Positions 58,972-64,000 of a stretch of 64,000 nucleotides of DNA are shown in pieces; position 1 is the first letter of the stretch; each line of letters opens with the position of its first letter. The translations under genes were made by a program, and so were the position numbers. Source of the stretch: Aquipuribacter sp. SD81 (GTDB lineage Bacteria; Actinomycetota; Actinomycetes; Actinomycetales; JBBAYJ01). The stretch lies in contig NZ_JBBAYJ010000020.1 in NCBI RefSeq assembly GCF_037153975.1, forward strand, positions 1-64,000. Direction: 5' to 3'. The notes below the pieces were generated by a model, which was given only the letters and a program-made list of their open reading frames with translations, made no database searches and was not told the DNA's origin.

Positions 58972-59024
58972 GGTGCCCCGGACCCCGCCGGCCGAAACGG
59001 CCGGGACGGTGGGCCCGGGGCACC
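58972..59024 (-). terminator. Large two-tier hairpin after the PRC-barrel gene
   Basis: An outer stem GGTGCCCCGG / CCGGGGCACC encloses CCGGCCG-AAA-CGGCCGG. Its position just downstream of the PRC/DUF2382 gene fits a terminator for that transcript. It works symmetrically on both strands. Confidence 0.7.
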
Positions 59025-59061
59025 CGCGAGGCGACACGCCGGGCTGCTCAGCCGGCGGTCG

Positions 59062-59904
59062 TCACCGCCGTGCGGTGTCGTCGCCCTCGGTCTCGATCTG
59101 CTCCTTGCGGACGTCGGCCGACACCTGCTCGGTGTCGGTGTGCGTCTCCTTGTCGAGGCGGACGCGCTCCACGGGCACGGTCTCCGTGCCCACCACCGGG
59201 CGCTCCTCGTGCAGGACCACCTCGTGCTCCTCCTCCGAGAGGGCCGGCCCGTCCTGGGCGTCGCCGCGGTTGGCGTCCGTGATCGGCTCGCGCTCGACCC
59301 GGACCTCCTCCCTGGTGACGGGGACGTCGACCGTCTGGTGCTCGGGCGTCACGTACTTGCGCAGCCGCGCACGGCCGGCCTCGCGCTGCTCCGTGCCGAC
59401 GTGGAGCCGCTCCTCCGAGCGCGTCATGGCGTCGTCGGTGGTGGGGCCGGAGGTGTCGTGGCCCGTCGTGCCCGTCGTGCCCGCCGCGCCCGCCGTACCG
59501 GTGCCTGTCATGCCGTCGTCACCGGTGGTCACGCCCGCGTAGGTCCCGCGGTCGTCGACGTCGGTCGTACGCGCCGCGGGGGTCTCGCCCCGGAGGTCGA
59601 TCTCGTAGTGGCGGTACAGCTGCTCCTCCTGCTCGGGGGAGATGTGGCCGTCGTCGTCCAGGCGCGGTGCGTCCTTGACGGTCTTCTTGTCGTAGGGCAC
59701 CCGGAGGCCGTCACCGGTCATGTCGGCCTGCGACAGCGGCACGAACGACTCCGAGGTGCCGAACAGGCCCGTGTTCACGGTGACCCACTGCGGCTGGCCG
59801 GTGTCGTCGTCCAGGTACACCTGCTGCGCGGTGCCGATCTTGTCCACGTCCGTGTCGTAGACCGTGGTGCCACGCACCCGGTCGAGGTCCTGCGTCGTGA
59901 TCAT
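59062..59904 (-). CDS. PRC-barrel and DUF2382 domain protein
   Basis: A 280-residue protein. An N-terminal PRC barrel (DLDRVRGTTVYDTDVDKIGT, WVTVNTGLFGTSESFVPLS) is followed by a Gly/Thr-rich linker (TGTGTAGAAGTTGTTGHDTS) and a DUF2382/YsnF-like C-terminus (RSEERLHVGTEQREAGRARL, then EREPITDANRGDAQDGPALS). Such proteins are common in actinobacteria and are linked to stress. ATG 59904 follows GAGGAG. The function is unknown. Confidence 0.88.
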   Translation of the reverse strand: MITTQDLDRVRGTTVYDTDVDKIGTAQQVYLDDDTGQPQWVTVNTGLFGTSESFVPLSQADMTGDGLRVPYDKKTVKDAPRLDDDGHISPEQEEQLYRHYEIDLRGETPAARTTDVDDRGTYAGVTTGDDGMTGTGTAGAAGTTGTTGHDTSGPTTDDAMTRSEERLHVGTEQREAGRARLRKYVTPEHQTVDVPVTREEVRVEREPITDANRGDAQDGPALSEEEHEVVLHEERPVVGTETVPVERVRLDKETHTDTEQVSADVRKEQIETEGDDTARR

Positions 59905-60063
59905 GAGAGGTCTCCTCTCGTCAGCATGTCGAGGACCTGCTCCCCCGGCCCTCGTCGGAGGCCGTGCCCAGCACACGAGGGGTCCAACCCGGACGGGACG
60001 GACATCACGCCCCGTCCTGGGCCGGTGTCGTCCCGGCTCGCCGCAGGGGTCGCGGCGGCCCGC

Positions 60064-61089
60064 TCAGACGGCCGGAGCGGCCTCGCGGGCGAGTGCCGTC
60101 ACGCGGCTGAGCGCCCGCAGGTACTTCTTGCGGTACCCGCCGCGGAGCATCTCCTCGTCGAAGAGGACCGACAGCGGCTCGCCCGTCGCCACCACCGGCA
60201 GGGACCGGTCGTACAGCCGGTCGACGAGCACGACCAGCCGCAGGGCCACGTTCTGGTCCGGCACGGGCGCGACCCCCCGCCAGCCGACCGCCCGCACCCC
60301 GTCGAGCAGCGTCCCGTAGCGGCTCGGGTGGACGTCGGCGAGGTGGTCGCACAACGCGGCGAAGTCGTCGACGACGGCGCCCCGGGTCGCCGCCAGCGCC
60401 GTGAGGTCGCCCTCGCCCGCGGGGGTCGGCGCGGCCGGTGAGCCGCGGTGGCGGTAGTCCTCGCCCTCGACCGTCACGACCTCGAAGAGCCGGCCGAGCG
60501 CCTGGATCTCCCGCAGGAAGTCCTCGGCAGCGAACCGGCCCGCCCCCAGCGCGTCCGGCAGCGTGTTCGACGTCGCCGCGAGGCGCGTGCCGGAGTCCGC
60601 CAGCTCGCGCATGAGCCGCGCCATGAGGACGGTGTCGCCGGGGTCGTCGAGCTCGAACTCGTCGACGCACACGAGGTCCGCCCCGGCCAGGGCGTCGACG
60701 GCACCGCGGAAGCCGAGCGCGCCGGCCAGGTGCGTGTACTCGACGAACGTCCCGTAGTACCGCCGCCCGGTGGCCGCGTGCCACGTCGCGGCGAGCAGGT
60801 GCGTCTTGCCGACCCCGAACCCGCCGTCGAGGTACACCCCCCGCGGACCGTCCGCGCCCTCGCGCGAGCGCAGCAGCCGCCCGAGCCCGCGCCCCCGGGA
60901 GGCCGGCGCACCGCCCGCGAAGTCCTCGAGCCGTGCCCGCGCGCTCTGCTGGCTCGGCTCGGCGGGGTCCGGCTCGTACGTGTCGAACCGGGCGCCGGCG
61001 AAGCGCGGCGGCGGCACGAGGTCGGTGAGCAGGCGGTCGCGGTCGAGCGCCGGGCGGCGGTCGACGAGCCGGTCCGCGTGCTCGCTCAC
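60064..61089 (-). CDS. zapE: Cell division protein ZapE / AFG1-family ATPase
   Basis: A 341-residue ATPase. Walker A is GGFGVGKTHLLAA, Walker B LVCVDEFELDDPGD, and LAATSNTLPDALGAGRF is the sensor segment. This is the ZapE/AFG1 pattern; ZapE is tied to Z-ring stability in Escherichia coli, AFG1 to mitochondrial quality control. The GTG at 61089 fits the family length. A longer frame upstream is GC-driven. Confidence 0.92.
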   Translation of the reverse strand: MSEHADRLVDRRPALDRDRLLTDLVPPPRFAGARFDTYEPDPAEPSQQSARARLEDFAGGAPASRGRGLGRLLRSREGADGPRGVYLDGGFGVGKTHLLAATWHAATGRRYYGTFVEYTHLAGALGFRGAVDALAGADLVCVDEFELDDPGDTVLMARLMRELADSGTRLAATSNTLPDALGAGRFAAEDFLREIQALGRLFEVVTVEGEDYRHRGSPAAPTPAGEGDLTALAATRGAVVDDFAALCDHLADVHPSRYGTLLDGVRAVGWRGVAPVPDQNVALRLVVLVDRLYDRSLPVVATGEPLSVLFDEEMLRGGYRKKYLRALSRVTALAREAAPAV

Positions 61090-61298
61090 GGCGGCCCAGG
61101 CTACGGCGCACCCGCACCGGCGGGGGCGTCGACCCGGTCGCGGTCGGCGCGCGCGGGTGCGTGTCCGCGGGCTGGGACGGGGGGAAGGAGCGCCGCCGTG
61201 CCGGTGTTGGCAGGCTGTGCGCGGGTGACCGCTGCCTCTCGCACGCCCCACCCCACCACGACCCGTCCCGACACCCGTCCCGACCCTGAGGAGGACCC

Positions 61299-62189
61299 GT
61301 GCCCACCGAGCACGACACCGACCCGAAGCTCGCCGCCTACGCCCACCCCGAGCGGCTAGTGACGACCGGGTGGCTCGCGGAGCGCCTGGGCACGCCCGGT
61401 CTCGTCGTCGTCGAGTCCAGCGAGGACGTCCTGCTGTACGAGACGGGGCACATCCCCGGGGCCGTCAAGGTCGACTGGCACACCGAGCTCACCGACCCGG
61501 TCACCCGCGACTTCGTCGACGGCGAGGGCTTCGCCGCGCTCATGTCCGCCAAGGGCATCTCGCGGGAGGACACGGTCGTCGTCTACGGCGACAAGAACAA
61601 CTGGTGGGCCGCCTACGCGCTGTGGGTGTTCAGCCTCTTCGGGCACGCCGACGTGCGCCTGCTCGACGGCGGGCGCACGAAGTGGGAGGCCGAGGGCCGG
61701 GAGTACGTGACCGACGCGCCGCAGCCGGCCGCCACCGACTACCCCGTCGTCGAGCGGGACGACACGGGGCTCCGCGCGTTCCTCGACGACGTCAAGGCGC
61801 ACCTCGGCAGGCCGATGGTCGACGTCCGGTCCCCCGAGGAGTACACCGGCGCCCGCACCCACATGCCCGCCTACCCGGAGGAGGGCGCGCTGCGCGGCGG
61901 GCACATCCCGGGCGCGCAGAGCGTGCCGTGGGCCCGCGCGGTCGCCGAGGACGGCGGCTTCAAGCCGCGCGAGGAGCTCGAGGCCATCTACCAGCAGGAG
62001 AAGGGTCTCTCCCCCGACGACGACGTCATCGCCTACTGCCGGATCGGGGAGCGCTCGAGCCACTCCTGGTTCGTGCTCACGCACCTGCTCGGCTTCACGA
62101 AGGTCCGCAACTACGACGGGTCGTGGACGGAGTGGGGCAACGCGGTGCGCGTGCCGATCGCCAGGGGCGAGGAGCCGGGGGCCGCGTGA
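61299..62189 (+). CDS. sseA: Sulfurtransferase (rhodanese / 3-mercaptopyruvate type)
   Basis: A 296-residue tandem-rhodanese protein. The active-site loop CRIGERS has its Cys at residue 247 ([16 protein letters not shown]), and the inactive N-terminal domain has [14 protein letters not shown]. This loop matches the thiosulfate/CysA-type family. It transfers sulfane sulfur to thiol or cyanide acceptors. It overlaps sufE by 4 bp, suggesting sulfur supply to Fe-S or thiolation pathways. Confidence 0.93.
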   Translation: MPTEHDTDPKLAAYAHPERLVTTGWLAERLGTPGLVVVESSEDVLLYETGHIPGAVKVDWHTELTDPVTRDFVDGEGFAALMSAKGISREDTVVVYGDKNNWWAAYALWVFSLFGHADVRLLDGGRTKWEAEGREYVTDAPQPAATDYPVVERDDTGLRAFLDDVKAHLGRPMVDVRSPEEYTGARTHMPAYPEEGALRGGHIPGAQSVPWARAVAEDGGFKPREELEAIYQQEKGLSPDDDVIAYCRIGERSSHSWFVLTHLLGFTKVRNYDGSWTEWGNAVRVPIARGEEPGAA

Positions 62190-62650
62190 GCACGGACCCG
62201 CAGCCGTCGGCGTCGCTGCCGGGCGGCTTCGACGCCGTCGTGGAGGAGTTCCAGGCGCTGGAGGAGCGGGAGCGCCTCGAGCTGCTCCTCGACTTCGCCA
62301 ACGGCCTGCCGGAGCTGCCCGAGCGGCTGCGCGAGCACCCGGAGCTGCTCGAGCCGGTGCCGGAGTGCCAGTCCCCCGTCTTCGTCCACGTGGACGTCGA
62401 CGGCTCCGGGCCGCGCGCCGCGGTCGCGGTGCACCTGAGCGCGCCGCGCGAGGCGCCCACCACCCGCGGCTTCGCCGGCATCCTCGCCGAGGGCATGGCC
62501 GGGCTCGACGCGGAGGGCGTGCTCGCCGTGCCGGACGACGTGCCGGGCCGGCTCGGGCTCGACCGGGCCGTCAGCCCGCTGCGGCTGCGCGGCATGTCGG
62601 GGATGCTGCACCGCATCCAGCGGCAGGTGCGGGAGAAGGCGGGTGTCTGA
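62186..62650 (+). CDS. sufE: SufE-family sulfur acceptor
   Basis: A 154-residue protein with the SufE layout: [20 protein letters not shown], the acceptor Cys61 in [12 protein letters not shown], and a C-terminal [12 protein letters not shown]. SufE takes persulfide from a cysteine desulfurase and stimulates it. The GTG overlaps the sulfurtransferase stop, and its end overlaps the reductase by 8 bp. Confidence 0.92.
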   Translation: MSTDPQPSASLPGGFDAVVEEFQALEERERLELLLDFANGLPELPERLREHPELLEPVPECQSPVFVHVDVDGSGPRAAVAVHLSAPREAPTTRGFAGILAEGMAGLDAEGVLAVPDDVPGRLGLDRAVSPLRLRGMSGMLHRIQRQVREKAGV

Positions 62651-63443
62651 GGGCCCGGGCCCCGTGGGCCTCGACGTCCTCGTCGGGCCCGGGGCGCCCG
62701 GGCGGCTGACCTCCGACGATGTCGACGGGCTGCTCGCGCACTACACGGCCGGCGTGCCGCACGCCCGGGCCTCGCGCTGGGTCCGCGCCAACATGGTGAG
62801 CACGGTGGACGGCGCCGCGACGGGACCGGACGGACGCTCCGGCTCGGTGAGCAGCGACGTGGACAAGGCGGTGTTCGGCCTGCTGCGCGGGCTCGCGGAC
62901 GCGGTGCTCGTCGGCGCGGGCACCGCCCGTTCCGAGGGGTACGGACCCGCCGGGCGCCACCGCGTCCTCGCCGCGCGCCGGGAGGCCGCGGGCCGGCGCG
63001 CGACCGCCGTCGTCGTGCAGGTGACCCGCTCCGGGCGGGTGGAGACCGGACGGGGCATGTTCGAGGTGCCCGAGGCGGGCCTCGTCGTCATGCCCGCGGG
63101 CGACGCCGAGGCCCTCGCGCGCGCCCGCGAGGCCGCGGGCGAGGACGGGGTCGTCCTCGCCGGGCACGTCGACGACGGCGGCCCGGACCTCGCCCGGGCG
63201 CTGGACGCGCTCGCCGAGCGCGGGCTGCGCCACGTGCTGTGCGAGGGCGGTCCGGGCCTCCTCGCCGACGTCGCAGCGGCCGACGTCCTCGACGAGCTGT
63301 GCCTCACCACGAGCCCGCTGCTCGTGGCCTCGGACGCGCCGCGGGTCACCGCGGGCGCCGCGGTCGGGCCCCACGGGCTCGAGCTCGCGGGGCTGCTCCA
63401 CGCCCGCTCCACCCTGCTCGCCCGCTGGCTGCGCCGGCGCTAG
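62643..63443 (+). CDS. RibD C-terminal / dihydrofolate reductase-like protein
   Basis: A 266-residue pyrimidine-reductase-like protein. It has NMVSTVDGAATGPDGRSG, DAVLVGAGTARSEGYGP and HVLCEGGPGLLADV, the NADPH-binding pattern of the RibD C-terminal domain. It lacks the deaminase domain. Family members reduce riboflavin intermediates or unrelated substrates; the role here is unclear. It overlaps sufE by 8 bp; the GTG lies inside sufE. Confidence 0.87.
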   Translation: MSEGPGPVGLDVLVGPGAPGRLTSDDVDGLLAHYTAGVPHARASRWVRANMVSTVDGAATGPDGRSGSVSSDVDKAVFGLLRGLADAVLVGAGTARSEGYGPAGRHRVLAARREAAGRRATAVVVQVTRSGRVETGRGMFEVPEAGLVVMPAGDAEALARAREAAGEDGVVLAGHVDDGGPDLARALDALAERGLRHVLCEGGPGLLADVAAADVLDELCLTTSPLLVASDAPRVTAGAAVGPHGLELAGLLHARSTLLARWLRRR

Positions 63444-63468
63444 GGGCCCCCCGGTCCGGGCGCCGCCC

Positions 63469-64000
63469 TCAGCCGGCGCCGCGGCGGGCCGGGCCCACAC
63501 CCAGGGTGCCGGTGAGGTAGGACGCGAGCTCGCGCTCCCACCGCTGCGGGTCGACGTTCCACTCCTGGCAGTGCCGCGCACCGCGGTACGGCGCGTGCGT
63601 CACGAGGTCGGGGCGGGCCTGCGCGAGCGCCCGGGACGGCCCGGACGGCACGAACTCGTCGTCGTCGGAGTGCACGAGCAGCATGCGGTGGCGCAGCTCG
63701 TTGGCCCGCGCCACCCAGTCGAAGCGCTCGAGCTCGACGGGGCCGTCGACGCCGAAGAGTCGGTCGGCCTGCCGGCGCCCGAGCAGCTCCAGGCCGAGCC
63801 GCGCCACCCCGACCGGCACCCGGTTGACCCGCGCCTGGTGGTCGAGCACGTCCGACCACGACACCACGGGGGCGTCGAGGACCACACCGCGCACGAGGTG
63901 CTGCAGGCGCGAGCGCGACAGCAGCTGAAGCACGATCGCGCCGCCCATCGACCAGCCGAGCAGCACCACCCCCCTCGCTCCCCGGCGCAGCGCGAGGCGG
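63469..64000 (-). CDS. Alpha/beta hydrolase, cut by the window end
   Basis: The C-terminal ~177 residues of an alpha/beta hydrolase; the gene continues beyond 64000 (its 5' end). GWSMGGAI is the nucleophile elbow (Ser). The Asp and His of the triad are probably in LLVHSDDDEFVPSG and YRGARHCQEW. The substrate is unknown. A GTG near 63969 is not its start, since coding-like sequence continues upstream. Confidence 0.85.
   Translation of the reverse strand, partial: RLALRRGARGVVLLGWSMGGAIVLQLLSRSRLQHLVRGVVLDAPVVSWSDVLDHQARVNRVPVGVARLGLELLGRRQADRLFGVDGPVELERFDWVARANELRHRMLLVHSDDDEFVPSGPSRALAQARPDLVTHAPYRGARHCQEWNVDPQRWERELASYLTGTLGVGPARRGAG

Overview
The window comes from a very GC-rich actinobacterium. 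The evidence is the codon use (GTG starts, GC-rich third positions), the order of the conserved genes, phosphatidylinositol-mannoside (PIM) genes, an SsgA-family protein and an AroH-type chorismate mutase. The SsgA-like protein suggests an actinomycete outside the simple rod-shaped genera; I cannot name the genus from sequence alone.

Layout. 1-9.1 kb (minus strand): tRNA-Pro, then a tightly overlapping housekeeping run: der, plsC, cmk, tyrA, aroH, rluB, scpB, scpA, parA, xerD. 9.1-17.2 kb: ald, two small plus-strand genes, hisS and a metallo-hydrolase, then a membrane cyclophilin and a DUF349 protein with a long low-complexity N-terminus. 17.2-28.4 kb (minus): rel, secF, secD, yajC, ruvB, ruvA, ruvC, yebC, pdxT, pdxS, covering the stringent response, Sec export, Holliday-junction processing and vitamin B6 synthesis. 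37.9-45.7 kb (minus): pimA (with an extra C-terminal domain), a PIM acyltransferase, pgsA, a HIT-family gene, thrS, recQ. 45.8-51.5 kb: four tRNAs, SsgA-like and membrane proteins, a ZIP transporter lacking its N-terminus, and an acyl-CoA dehydrogenase. 51.7-58.3 kb (plus): glgX-treY-treZ, a glycogen-to-trehalose operon. 58.4-64 kb: small acidic proteins, a PRC-barrel/DUF2382 protein, zapE, a sulfurtransferase-sufE pair, a RibD-like reductase and a truncated hydrolase.

The accessory part is 28.4-37.8 kb. In many actinobacteria pimA lies next to or close to pdxS/pdxT/yebC; here about 9.5 kb of mixed-strand, partly lower-GC DNA separates them. It holds two toxin-antitoxin pairs (VapBC-like and YefM-YoeB), orphan proteins, gene debris, a cold-shock protein, a transglutaminase-like protein and an acetyltransferase.

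The best discovery is at 30820-33046. An apparently undescribed insertion element of about 2.2 kb has imperfect terminal inverted repeats starting with a run of C, an 8-bp direct repeat (GGTACGCC) on each side, a transposase-like gene, and a SUFU-domain gene as cargo. Removing the element with one copy of the repeat rejoins two flanking fragments, in frame, into one gene of about 146 codons. This strongly supports a precise insertion into that gene.
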